Below, piece after piece: positions 5,935-13,269 of a DNA stretch of 15,489 nucleotides. Position numbers and translations under genes: made by a program. Numbering within the stretch: position 1 is the stretch's first letter; every line of letters starts with the position of its first letter. Location: the NCBI GenBank assembly GCA_050700385.1, contig JBOHGT010000235.1, positions 1 to 15,489 on the forward strand, given 5' to 3'. Origin of the DNA: WHSY01 sp050700385 (GTDB lineage: Bacteria > Actinomycetota > Actinomycetes > Mycobacteriales > Pseudonocardiaceae). Below the pieces are notes generated by a model. The model was not told where the DNA came from and made no database searches. It saw only the letters and a program-made list of their open reading frames with translations.

Positions 5935-8649
5935 GTGACTGCAGGAAGGGCATCCCGCGGTGTCGAGGGTGTCGAGCCGCAGCACGAGGAGTGGCTGTTC
6001 ACTGGCCGCCGCGCGGTTTTGCAGCGCATCGTGACCTGGATGCGTGACGATACTCCCGGCGCCCTCGTGGTGACCGGATCGGCGGGATGCGGCAAGTCCG
6101 CCGTGGTGGGGCACATCACCGCGCTGTCCGACCCCACCGAACGGGAGGAGCTGCTCGCTCATGCGCCGCTCGGGCCGGCGGACCCGGACCCGGGTGCCGG
6201 TGCCGTCGATGCGGCGGTGCACCTGCGCGGCATGGGCGAGCAGGATTTCGCGGTCGCGCTGGCCGGGCAGCTCCGTTTGCCCGTGCCGCAGGCAGGCTGG
6301 CAACTGATCGCCGACATCGCGAGGATGACGTCCCCGCCCACCCTGGTGCTCGACGGGTTGGACGACGCGGTTCCCGAGCACGTCGACAAGATCGCGACGG
6401 AACTGCTGGTCGCGCTCGGCACGGTGGCGCGCGTGCTGCTCGCGACCGAGCAACGGGAGTTCATGCGGTGCGGGCCTCCCACGGGAGGGTCGCGCGTCGT
6501 CGGGCTACAGGAGATGTTCGGACGTGACGTGCAGGTCGTCGATCTCGACGCCGAGACGGGCACCCCGGACGACATCGAGCAGTACGTGGCGAAGCGGCTG
6601 CGCGCCCGAGGTCGTGGTGATCTCGCGGAGCGGGTGGCGCCGACCCTCGCCAGCAGGGCCATAGAGCTCGGCGGGTTCCTTTACGCCTGGATCATGACCT
6701 CCCAGATCGTGCGGCGGGTCATCGACGTGAATGCGGAGGGCTGGCAGCGGCAGCTCGTGACGACGGTCGGCGGGGCGCTGGACCACGACCTCTCGAGCGG
6801 TGCGACCCTGGTTCGCGACGGCGCCGAGATTCCCAGGGCCGCCCGGGACCTGTTGCGCGGGATTGCCTGGAGCCTGGGTCGGGGCATGCCGCGGGTCGTG
6901 TGGGCGGCTGCGGCCACCGCGCTGAGCCCGGACGGTGTCGAGTACCAGGCCGCCGACCTGGACTGGGTGCTCGAGCACTACGGGTGTTACGTCGTCGAGG
7001 ACGAGCAGGACGGCGAGGCGATCTACCGGCTCCAGCATCAGGAGCTCGTCGAGCATCTCCTCGGGGCGCCGCTGCCGGTTCCCGGTAGCCCGGCGGCGCA
7101 GGCGCTGGCCGACGCGCTGGTGGCCCTCGCCGAAGCGAAACCCCCGGCGGACGGCGAACCGGACCGGCGCAGCCCGTACCTCCGGCGTCACCTCGCACGG
7201 CACGCCTCGTTGGCCGGGACGTCCGGTGTCGATGCCCTGTACCGGCTGGTCGAGGGCACGCCCGAGGCTTACCTGCCCGAGCTCGCGATGTCGGTGCACC
7301 AGCTCACCACCAAGCTGGCCGAGATCGGGCAGCACGAGATCGCCCTGGCCCCCGCCCAGCAGGCCGTCGACACCTACCGGGTGCTGGCCGAGGCCAACCC
7401 CCCGGCCTACCTGCCCTTCCTCGCGATGGCGCTGAACGACCTCGCCGTCTACCTGTCCGCGATCGGTCGGCGTCAGGCAGCCCTCGCCCCCGGCGCGGAG
7501 GCCGTCGACGTCTTCCGCGTGTTGACCGGGACCGACCCTGCCGCCTGCCTGCCCCACCTCGTCACCTCGCTGAACAACCTCGCCGGCCACCTCGCCGGAC
7601 TCGACCGGATCTCCGACGGCGTCGATGTCTACACCACCTGCGTCGATGCCTTTGCCGGGTCGCCGGGTGTCAGGGATGCGCTGATCATCGAGCGCGCCGG
7701 GTTCCACGTCAGGCACGGTGACCCGCCGACCGGGCTTCGCGAGCTCGCCACGCTGCTCGCGTCGGACGAGACCGACACCCCGGACTCCATCGTGCTCGCG
7801 GCCCGCAACGCGCTGCGCGGGCATCGAAGCCGCAACGCGCTCGACGTCGACCACGCCTGGTGGACGGTCAACCGGACCGGACCTCCGGACTGGCTGAGCC
7901 TCACTCCGGAGCAGATCGGCATCGCCGTCGAGTGGATCGTGGCGCCGACCTGGAGGCAGTCGAAGAGCTACCTCGCGGCGCATCAAGAGGAACTGCTGGC
8001 GGATTCGACCTTCGTCGCGCTCGAGGAGCTGCTGCTGCTCGTCGCACCGCGGGCCGATCGGCACCTGGAACTTCTCGACGAGGTGATGGCGGTCGGCATC
8101 GACGCGGCGTACCGGCCGCTGCTGCTCGAGGACCTGGTGGCGGACTGGATCAGCGTGGAGAGCTGGCAGGACTCGCGGTCCTTCGCCGAGGAACACGCCA
8201 CCGAGCTGATCACCCCCGAGGCAGAGATCGCGCTGATCAGGCTCGGGCACGCGACGGCCACCGTGGTGCACCTCGCGGTGCTCGGCCTCGCCCGGCAGGA
8301 CGGCCTGGAGGCCGCCTACGGCTGTGTGACCGACCGCCAGCTCGCGGCCGACCGGATGCGTCGAGCGCTCGCCGAGGCGGAGTCGGACACCATCGCCCAG
8401 CTGGCCCTGCTCGAAGGGCGGGTCTTCGGTGAGTCGTTCGCGGCTGCGGCACATCTCGCCGTCGCCGGTTCACTGGCCGGTGAGCCGTTGAGCGACACGG
8501 CCCGGCTGGAGGAGCTCGCCGAGCAGGCCGACGTGGCCGAGCGGCAGCGGGTGGCCGCCGAGATCGCCGAGCTCATCGGCCGGGTCCCGGAGCACGCCGG
8601 GCGGCTCGGCTCGCTGCCCGAGATCCTGCGCCGCCCCACCCCGACCTGA
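5935..8649 (+). CDS. STAND/NACHT-like P-loop ATPase with TPR-type repeats
   Basis: A protein of about 904 residues. A short lead (ASRGVEG, then EEWLFTGRRAVLQRIVTWM at about 19-36) precedes a Walker A motif, GSAGCGKS, at 48-55. A Walker B-like LVLDGLDD follows at about 137-144 (Asp140), then a helical segment. Residues about 443-575 hold three repeats of about 46 residues, each starting P-x-A-x-L-P-x-L and containing LN-type helices, as in tetratricopeptide repeats. The remaining 330 or so residues are rich in Leu, Ala and Glu, probably alpha-helical, and unassigned. The lead resembles the linker that in actinomycete homologues joins an N-terminal protease-like effector to the NACHT domain, but no effector is present here. 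GTG 5935 is preferred over GTG 5929 because GGAGG at 5925-5929 gives it proper spacing. Homologues are signalling or conflict NTPases. A defence role is possible but is inference. Confidence 0.8.
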   Translation: MTAGRASRGVEGVEPQHEEWLFTGRRAVLQRIVTWMRDDTPGALVVTGSAGCGKSAVVGHITALSDPTEREELLAHAPLGPADPDPGAGAVDAAVHLRGMGEQDFAVALAGQLRLPVPQAGWQLIADIARMTSPPTLVLDGLDDAVPEHVDKIATELLVALGTVARVLLATEQREFMRCGPPTGGSRVVGLQEMFGRDVQVVDLDAETGTPDDIEQYVAKRLRARGRGDLAERVAPTLASRAIELGGFLYAWIMTSQIVRRVIDVNAEGWQRQLVTTVGGALDHDLSSGATLVRDGAEIPRAARDLLRGIAWSLGRGMPRVVWAAAATALSPDGVEYQAADLDWVLEHYGCYVVEDEQDGEAIYRLQHQELVEHLLGAPLPVPGSPAAQALADALVALAEAKPPADGEPDRRSPYLRRHLARHASLAGTSGVDALYRLVEGTPEAYLPELAMSVHQLTTKLAEIGQHEIALAPAQQAVDTYRVLAEANPPAYLPFLAMALNDLAVYLSAIGRRQAALAPGAEAVDVFRVLTGTDPAACLPHLVTSLNNLAGHLAGLDRISDGVDVYTTCVDAFAGSPGVRDALIIERAGFHVRHGDPPTGLRELATLLASDETDTPDSIVLAARNALRGHRSRNALDVDHAWWTVNRTGPPDWLSLTPEQIGIAVEWIVAPTWRQSKSYLAAHQEELLADSTFVALEELLLLVAPRADRHLELLDEVMAVGIDAAYRPLLLEDLVADWISVESWQDSRSFAEEHATELITPEAEIALIRLGHATATVVHLAVLGLARQDGLEAAYGCVTDRQLAADRMRRALAEAESDTIAQLALLEGRVFGESFAAAAHLAVAGSLAGEPLSDTARLEELAEQADVAERQRVAAEIAELIGRVPEHAGRLGSLPEILRRPTPT

Positions 8650-8671
8650 GCCCGGCTGGCATGGCCAGCTT

Positions 8672-8743
8672 CTTTCGCGATACGCGTACTTATGGTGGTT
8701 TTTGGTGCCGACACGACCACAATGAGTGCGCGTATCGCGGGGG
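8672..8743. repeat. Long imperfect palindrome / hairpin between convergent genes
   Basis: Arms at 8676-8699 and 8716-8739 (24 nt each) match as an inverted repeat at 21 positions, including the perfect core CGCGATACGCG/CGCGTATCGCG, around a 16-nt loop (8700-8715). Of the three imperfect pairs, two are G-U wobbles when read as plus-strand RNA. Outside the arms, 8672-8675 and 8740-8743 add three more U-G pairs and one C-G pair. The ATPase stop codon is 22 nt upstream and a minus-strand gene ends inside the left arm, so a two-way transcription terminator fits. Its length and its A/T-containing arms, unlike the GC-only hairpin at 3530, also fit a dispersed palindromic element. Confidence 0.8.
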
Positions 8744-9100
8744 CCCGACCTCCGCGGGCTCCGGTGGCTCCGCGGGCTCCGGCATCGTGCGCAGCCGGGC
8801 GAGCGCCAATGCCCGAGTGCCGGTGAAGGTGTCGGATACCGGTGGGTCGAGCGTCATATCGGTGACGGCAACGCGGGCTCGACGATGCCGCGAGCCTCGC
8901 TCGGTGTGATCTCCCGCAGTGTCGCCATCGGCCCGGCTGCCAGGGCGCGGACGTCGGCGAAGTCGGCGCCTGCGTCGCGCAGCAACCAATCGAAGAATCT
9001 GCGCCAGCTCGCCTTCGCGCGAGGTGTGTCGCTGCTGCGTGCGGTTCGCGGTCTTGCGGGTACCCGGACGCTTCTTGCGCCCCCGGCTCTTCGGACTCAT
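8690..9100 (-). pseudogene. Frameshifted gene of unknown function
   Basis: Coding character (GC-rich third positions) switches frame along this stretch. From ATG 9100 (or GTG 9136, which adds 12 residues) the frame reads a basic start, MSPKSRGRKKRPGTRK. Within about 9020-9060 the protein-like frame moves by one base to SWRRFFDWLLRDAGADFADV, then ALAAGPMATLREITPSEAR, ending at TGA 8854-8856. An ATG overlapping that stop (ATGA, 8854-8857) opens the original frame again as MTLDPPVSDTFTGTRALALA, running through a Pro-Glu-Ala repeat and into the palindrome, with TAA at 8690-8692. The middle frame has no start codon of its own. I read this as one gene with two frameshifts, or a frameshifted gene followed by a small overlapping frame. 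I do not recognise the family. Confidence 0.5.
8750..8782. repeat. Two copies of a 15-bp direct repeat
   Basis: CTCCGCGGGCTCCGG occurs at 8750-8764 and again at 8768-8782, giving an 18-bp period. Read on the minus strand it encodes the Glu-Pro-Ala-rich tail (PEPAEPPEPAE) of the frameshifted gene. It is probably a small slippage duplication. Confidence 0.8.
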
Positions 9101-9254
9101 CCGGCGCAGGATGCCAGAACGCTCGGTACTGGTCACCCTGACGTGCTAGACGAGCGCGATTTCACGCGGCAGTCGCCGCCGCGATGCCATCTGCTGCATC
9201 GCCCGAGACGCGGGCCTGGGCAGAACGGACTGAACTCCGCCCCGGGGCTTGCGT

Positions 9255-9380
9255 GTCCCGAAGATCTCACTAAGGTAACGGCGCCCGATGCGCCCGACCG
9301 GTCACGCCGAGTCCTGCCCGCCGGTCCCCACGGGCGCGAAGCGCGATGACGACGGGCGGGACCGGAGCACTCGGCTCCGG
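9255..9380 (+). promoter_or_regulatory. Possible ydaO-type (cyclic di-AMP) riboswitch
   Basis: The segment GGTCACGCCGAGTCCTGCC at about 9300-9318 closely resembles the conserved CGCCGAAUCCUGCC core of actinobacterial ydaO/yuaA riboswitches. These bind c-di-AMP and usually lie before genes for secreted cell-wall hydrolases such as Rpf and NlpC/P60 proteins. The downstream gene here starts with exactly such a signal peptide. A 7-bp hairpin, CCGGAGC/GCTCCGG (9362-9368 with 9374-9380), ends at a GGAGGT and could be the expression platform. The usual 3' conserved block (GGACCCA and GGGGUGAAU) is not clearly visible, so the aptamer may be diverged or broken. Boundaries are approximate. Confidence 0.45.
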
Positions 9381-9399
9381 AGGTGTCGGAGGTCCCTTC

Positions 9400-9612
9400 A
9401 TGGGTGGAAGACACCGCAAGCCCGCTCCGCCGCGCTTGCGCCAATTCGGTGTGGCCGCAGCCACCTCGGCCTGCGCCGGCGGGATGGTCACGCTGCCCGG
9501 CACGGCGAGTGCCGCCGTCCCGACCGACCAGACACTCGACACCGGCCCGTCGACCGTTCTCGCACGTCGCCGGTCACGGCTCGCCTCCCTCGTCCGGATC
9601 GCCGCAGCCTAG
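9400..9612 (+). CDS. Truncated secreted protein (signal peptide only)
   Basis: A 70-residue product. ATG 9400 has GGAGGT at 9388-9393, 6 nt upstream, which decides the start over earlier in-frame codons. Residues 1-40 form a classical Sec signal peptide: basic start GGRHRKPAPPRLR, hydrophobic FGVAAATSACAGGMV and cleavage after about TASAA. Actinomycete cell-wall hydrolases (Rpf, LysM or NlpC/P60 type) often start this way. Only about 30 residues of low-complexity sequence follow, with no catalytic domain, so the gene is probably a 5' remnant. Its TAG (9610-9612) overlaps the stop of the convergent UbiA gene within CTAG. A genuine small secreted peptide cannot be excluded. Confidence 0.5.
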   Translation: MGGRHRKPAPPRLRQFGVAAATSACAGGMVTLPGTASAAVPTDQTLDTGPSTVLARRRSRLASLVRIAAA

Positions 9613-10613
9613 CTGCCGGCCACGGCGGCCACCGCGAGGCCCGCGACGAGCAGTGCCCCGGCCTGCCGCGTGTGCACCCACGCCAGCGCGGCGAACCACA
9701 GCGGCCACACCGGGAACCCCTCCGGCGGCTCGTCGGGCGCCGGCCGCCGGTAGTAGCGCCACACCTTCACCAGCCGGGGCAGGGCGGCCAGGCACAGCAG
9801 CGCAGGCCACGGCATCGCACCCACCGCCACCGACAGGGCCACCAGGACGTAGAACGCGGCCATCAACCCGCGGGTCGCCGCCCGCGCGCGGTACTCACCC
9901 AGCAGCACCGGCAGCGTCCGGATGCCCAGCGGTGCGTCGAAGCCGATCTTGTCGATGTGCTTGCCCATCAGTACCGCGGTGCACAGCAGGCCGTAGGGCA
10001 GCGACGCGAGCAGGACCTGCCAGCCGACCGAGCCGACAGCCGCGTAGTAGGTGCCGCCGACCATCAGCGGGCCCCAGACGACGAGCACGTCGAGCTCGCC
10101 GAGGCCGCGCTTCTTCAGCCGCAACGGCGGCGCGGTGTAGGCGACCGACAGCACGAACCCGGCCAGCCCGAACGCGAGGATCGGCCAGCCCCTGACGGCG
10201 GTGAGCACCACCAGGATCGCGAGGTCGGCGGCGTTCACCAGCACGATCGCGGTGAGCAGCGCCCGGCGGGTCACCAGGCCGGACAGGATCGGATGGGGAG
10301 CGTACAGCGCCCGCGGGTAGTTCGCCGAGTCCGACCCGGACGAGGTGTCGTACAGGTCGTTCATGAGGTTGTTCGCCAGGTGCGCCAGCGTGATCCCGAC
10401 GGCTGCGAGCGCCCACCAGCGCCAGTTCACCCCGGGCTCCCCGGCGGCGAGCAGCCCGGCCACCAGCCCCGCGGTGAGCGTCATCGGCAGCACCGCGGCG
10501 CGGGTGACCACGATCCACCGGGTCACCCCGTCCGTGGCACCCGGCGGCGGGTTGGTGGTGCGCAGCGCGTGCAGCCAGCTCCGGGCGCGGGAGGGCAATG
10601 CGGCCTCGGTCAC
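9609..10613 (-). CDS. UbiA family prenyltransferase
   Basis: A 334-residue polytopic membrane protein that would transfer an isoprenoid chain to an acceptor at the membrane. The first Asp-rich motif is NNLMNDLYD at residues 81-89 (Asn82, Asp86, Asp89), which binds Mg2+-diphosphate. The second, HIDKIGFD at 219-226, is followed by GIRTLPVLLGE, as in MenA/UbiA proteins. About eight hydrophobic segments are visible, for example 42-57, 66-80, 122-140, 147-160, 199-216, 250-275 and 318-333. Start GTG 10613 leaves 110 bp to the divergent acyl-CoA synthetase, whereas an upstream in-frame start at 10712 would leave 11 bp. The acceptor is unknown. No other menaquinone or quinone genes lie nearby, so this may be a side-pathway enzyme. 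Confidence 0.87.
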   Translation of the reverse strand: MTEAALPSRARSWLHALRTTNPPPGATDGVTRWIVVTRAAVLPMTLTAGLVAGLLAAGEPGVNWRWWALAAVGITLAHLANNLMNDLYDTSSGSDSANYPRALYAPHPILSGLVTRRALLTAIVLVNAADLAILVVLTAVRGWPILAFGLAGFVLSVAYTAPPLRLKKRGLGELDVLVVWGPLMVGGTYYAAVGSVGWQVLLASLPYGLLCTAVLMGKHIDKIGFDAPLGIRTLPVLLGEYRARAATRGLMAAFYVLVALSVAVGAMPWPALLCLAALPRLVKVWRYYRRPAPDEPPEGFPVWPLWFAALAWVHTRQAGALLVAGLAVAAVAGS

Positions 10614-10723
10614 GCCGCCAGCCTGGCACGCCCGGCCACGTGGGCGCGCCCAACCTTCCCCCGGACCCGGCGAACCGGCAAGATCAGGGGGTCCGTTGAC
10701 CGCCGACGGCAAGGGAGGGACCC

Positions 10724-12442
10724 GTGACCGACAGCACCTCGTCGAGCTTCGACGCGTTCACCGAGGCACGGGAGTTCCTGCTCGTCCACCGGGAGGACTA
10801 CGACCACGCGGTGAACCACTTCCGGTGGCCGGCGTTGACCGACTTCAACTGGGCGCTCGAGTGGTTCGACCACCTGGGCCGCGAACCGGACAGCGCCGTC
10901 CGGCCGGCGTTGTGGATCGTCGAGGAGGACGGCTCGGAGCGGAGCCTGACGTTCGCCCAGATGTCCGCGCGCTCCAACCAGGTTGCGAACTGGCTGCGTG
11001 ACCGGGGTGTCGCCCGCGGTGACCGGATCGTGCTCATGCTGGGCAACCAGGTCGAGTTGTGGGAGACGATCCTCGCGGTGATGAAGCTGGGCGCGGTGCT
11101 CATCCCGGCTACCCCGTTGCTGGCCCCGGCCGACCTGCGCGACCGCATCGTGCGAGGCAATGCCCGGCATGTCGTCGTCGGCTCACCCGACATCGGCAAG
11201 TTCGACGACGTGCCCGGCTCCTACGGCCGGATCTGCGTGGGCGTGCCGGTGGAGGGCTGGGCGAACTACGCGAGGACCTACCACGCCCCGGCCGAGTTCA
11301 CCCCCGACGGGCCGACCGCCTCGACCGACACGCTGCTGCTCTACTTCACCTCGGGCACCACCGCGCAGCCCAAGCTGGTCGAGCACACCCACGCCTCCTA
11401 CCCGGTCGGTCACCTCTCGACGATGTTCTGGATCGGGCTCGAGCCCGGCGACATCCACCTCAACATCTCCTCACCCGGGTGGGCCAAGCACGCCTGGAGC
11501 AACGTCTTTGCGCCGTGGATCGCCGGCGCCACCGTGTTGATCTACAACTACTCCCGGTTCGACCCCGACGCGCTGATCGCCCAACTCGACCGCTGCGGCG
11601 TGACCAGCTTCTGCGCGCCGCCCACCGTGTGGCGGATGCTCATCCAGGCCGACCTGGAGAAGCTGCGCCGCCCGCCGAAGAAAGTGGTCGGCGCCGGGGA
11701 GCCGCTCAACCCGGAGGTCATCGAGCAGGTCCGCCACGGCTGGGGCGTCACGATCCGCGACGGCTTCGGGCAGACCGAGACCACCGTGCAGATCGCCAAC
11801 TCGCCGGCCCAGCACGTCGTCCCCGGCTCGATGGGGCGCGCCATGCCCGGCTACTCGGTGGTACTGGTCGACCCCACCACTGGGTTGGCCGGTGACGAGG
11901 GGGAGATCTGCCTGGACCTCGCGCACCGGCCGCTGGGCCTGATGGTGGGCTACCGCGACGACGAGGAGCGCACCGCCGAGGCGATGCGCGGCGGCTACTA
12001 CCACACCGGTGACGTCGGATCCCGCGACGCGAACGGTTACATCACCTACGTGGGCCGTACCGACGACGTGTTCAAGGCATCGGACTACCGGATCTCGCCG
12101 TTCGAGCTGGAGAGCGTGCTCATCGAGCACGAGGCCGTGGCCGAGGCGGCCGTGGTGCCCTCACCGGACCCCGTGCGGCTAGCGGTGCCCAAGGCCTACG
12201 TGGTGCTCACCGGCGGGCGCCGGCCGTCCCGCGGGACCGCGCTGTCGATCCTGCGCCATGCCCGCGAGAACCTGGCACCTTACCAGCGGATCCGGCGACT
12301 GGAGTTCGCCGAGCTACCCAAGACGATCTCCGGCAAGATCCGCCGGGTGGAGCTGCGCGACCGGGAGCGCGAGCTGTACGCCGGCTCCGATGCGCGTCCG
12401 CACGGCGAGTACCGCGACGACGACTTCCCCGAGCTGCGCTGA
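10724..12442 (+). CDS. Acyl-CoA synthetase (AMP-forming, acetyl/medium-chain type)
   Basis: A 572-residue ANL-superfamily enzyme that activates a carboxylate to acyl-AMP and then acyl-CoA in the cytosol. Core motifs are all present: the P-loop FTSGTTAQPK (208-217), GFGQTETT (347-354), YYHTGD (425-430), YVGRTDDVFKASDYRISPFE (442-461) and the catalytic-lysine motif PKTISGKIRR (Lys538). An N-terminal segment with FNWALEWFDHL (about 41-51) and the SSPGWAKHAWSN segment (249-260) are typical of acetyl-CoA/medium-chain (ACSM-like) ligases. GTG 10724 has a good site, GGGAGG, just upstream. It is divergent from the UbiA gene, and the 110 bp between them must carry both promoters. It ends 19 bp before the convergent PIN toxin gene. 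The substrate is not deducible. Confidence 0.92.
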   Translation: MTDSTSSSFDAFTEAREFLLVHREDYDHAVNHFRWPALTDFNWALEWFDHLGREPDSAVRPALWIVEEDGSERSLTFAQMSARSNQVANWLRDRGVARGDRIVLMLGNQVELWETILAVMKLGAVLIPATPLLAPADLRDRIVRGNARHVVVGSPDIGKFDDVPGSYGRICVGVPVEGWANYARTYHAPAEFTPDGPTASTDTLLLYFTSGTTAQPKLVEHTHASYPVGHLSTMFWIGLEPGDIHLNISSPGWAKHAWSNVFAPWIAGATVLIYNYSRFDPDALIAQLDRCGVTSFCAPPTVWRMLIQADLEKLRRPPKKVVGAGEPLNPEVIEQVRHGWGVTIRDGFGQTETTVQIANSPAQHVVPGSMGRAMPGYSVVLVDPTTGLAGDEGEICLDLAHRPLGLMVGYRDDEERTAEAMRGGYYHTGDVGSRDANGYITYVGRTDDVFKASDYRISPFELESVLIEHEAVAEAAVVPSPDPVRLAVPKAYVVLTGGRRPSRGTALSILRHARENLAPYQRIRRLEFAELPKTISGKIRRVELRDRERELYAGSDARPHGEYRDDDFPELR

Positions 12443-12461
12443 CGTCATCGTCGGTGCGCGA

Positions 12462-12905
12462 TCACACGGGCACGAGGCCCATGGCCTCGCCTGCAGCGCG
12501 TTGCGCATCATCCCGGCTGGCCAGCCCGAGCTTGTCGCCGGCATCGAGCAACGGGATGGCGGCGAGGTCTGCGACGGCGAGATGCAGGGCGTCCAGCGAG
12601 CGCAGCGCATGCCGGCGCACGATCTCGATCGCGCGGCGTTCGACCTGCTCCGCGTCCGCCCGCAGCAGGGTCACCAGCCCGTCGTCACCGGTGTCCGCGG
12701 CGAGCGCGGCCAGTAGCGCGTCCGGTTCCGCGCGCCTTCCCGTGCGGACCGCACGCACCAACGCGGAGGTGACCTCGACAATGGTCCAGGAGGCGGTGGC
12801 GAGTAGATGCTCGGATCCGTCGAGCAGCTCACGCGCCGCGGCGTGGCCGTCCTCGTCGGGCAAGTAGGCTCTGGCGAGCACGGACGAGTCGAGATAGACG
12901 AGCAT
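12462..12905 (-). CDS. vapC: PIN-domain ribonuclease toxin (VapC family)
   Basis: A 147-residue PIN-domain toxin, the usual VapC length, expected to cleave specific RNAs in a Mg2+-dependent way. The acidic site is intact: Asp6 (YLDSSVLAR), Glu44 (IVEVTSALVRA), Asp105 (LRSLDALHLA) and Asp132 near the C-terminus (LASRDDAQ). It follows the antitoxin gene with a single base between the antitoxin TGA and this ATG, so the two are co-translated from one message. It ends facing the acyl-CoA synthetase gene. All catalytic residues and both ends are present, so this toxin is likely functional. Confidence 0.9.
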   Translation of the reverse strand: MLVYLDSSVLARAYLPDEDGHAAARELLDGSEHLLATASWTIVEVTSALVRAVRTGRRAEPDALLAALAADTGDDGLVTLLRADAEQVERRAIEIVRRHALRSLDALHLAVADLAAIPLLDAGDKLGLASRDDAQRAAGEAMGLVPV

Positions 12906-12906
12906 G

Positions 12907-13194
12907 TCAGCGGCCGTCGGCCAGTAATTGCTCTAGCACCGGGCCCAGCCCGCGGGCCGCTTCCAGCGCAGCTTCCCGGTCACCGGTCGAGAAGGCTGCA
13001 ATGGGGGACGATGCGAGCACACCGAGCCGTCGGGCCTTGGCCCGCATCGTCGCCCGGGCGTCTCCTGATTCGTCGGCTATCCCGGCTTCCAACAGCTCTC
13101 TGGCGATGGCGTTGGCCGACCGCCCGGAGCGCCGAGCCCGACTCGCAAGCCGGGCGTGCAGGTCGTCCGGGATCCGGAGCAAGAGCTGGCGCAC
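12907..13194 (-). CDS. vapB: Ribbon-helix-helix antitoxin (VapB/FitA-like)
   Basis: A 95-residue antitoxin partner of the PIN toxin. Residues 1-40 form a ribbon-helix-helix DNA-binding unit: strand RQLLLRIPDDL, helix HARLASRARRSG and helix SANAIARELLEAG. The C-terminal half, about residues 45-95, should wrap the toxin. The start is GTG 13194. The predicted -10 box ends only 11 bases upstream, so the message is probably leaderless, which explains the missing ribosome binding site. It should repress its own operon through the palindrome at 13204-13216. Confidence 0.85.
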   Translation of the reverse strand: MRQLLLRIPDDLHARLASRARRSGRSANAIARELLEAGIADESGDARATMRAKARRLGVLASSPIAAFSTGDREAALEAARGLGPVLEQLLADGR

Positions 13195-13203
13195 ACCGGG
13201 AGT

Positions 13204-13234
13204 ATATCATAGATATGGCCTGTAATGCTATCAA
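13204..13234 (-). promoter_or_regulatory. vapBC promoter with overlapping operator
   Basis: On the minus strand, a -35-like TTGATA (13229-13234) and a -10-like TATGAT (13206-13211) are separated by exactly 17 bp. The perfect inverted repeat ATATC-N3-GATAT (13204-13216) covers the -10 box. That is where a ribbon-helix-helix antitoxin, alone or with its toxin, would bind to shut off the operon. Transcription would begin within a few bases of GTG 13194. Confidence 0.7.
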
Positions 13235-13269
13235 GCAGACAGCGTAGACCACGGAGTTGAGTTCGATCT

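Noticed and set aside
6505..8454. Minus-strand open frame of 649 codons inside the ATPase gene
   Set aside because: It shows no recognisable motif and is the antisense shadow of a frame with Walker motifs and repeats.
10662..10695. Inverted repeat CGGACCC/GGGTCCG in the UbiA/acyl-CoA synthetase promoter region
   Set aside because: Seven GC-rich base pairs around a 20-nt spacer are expected by chance here and no promoter elements align with it.
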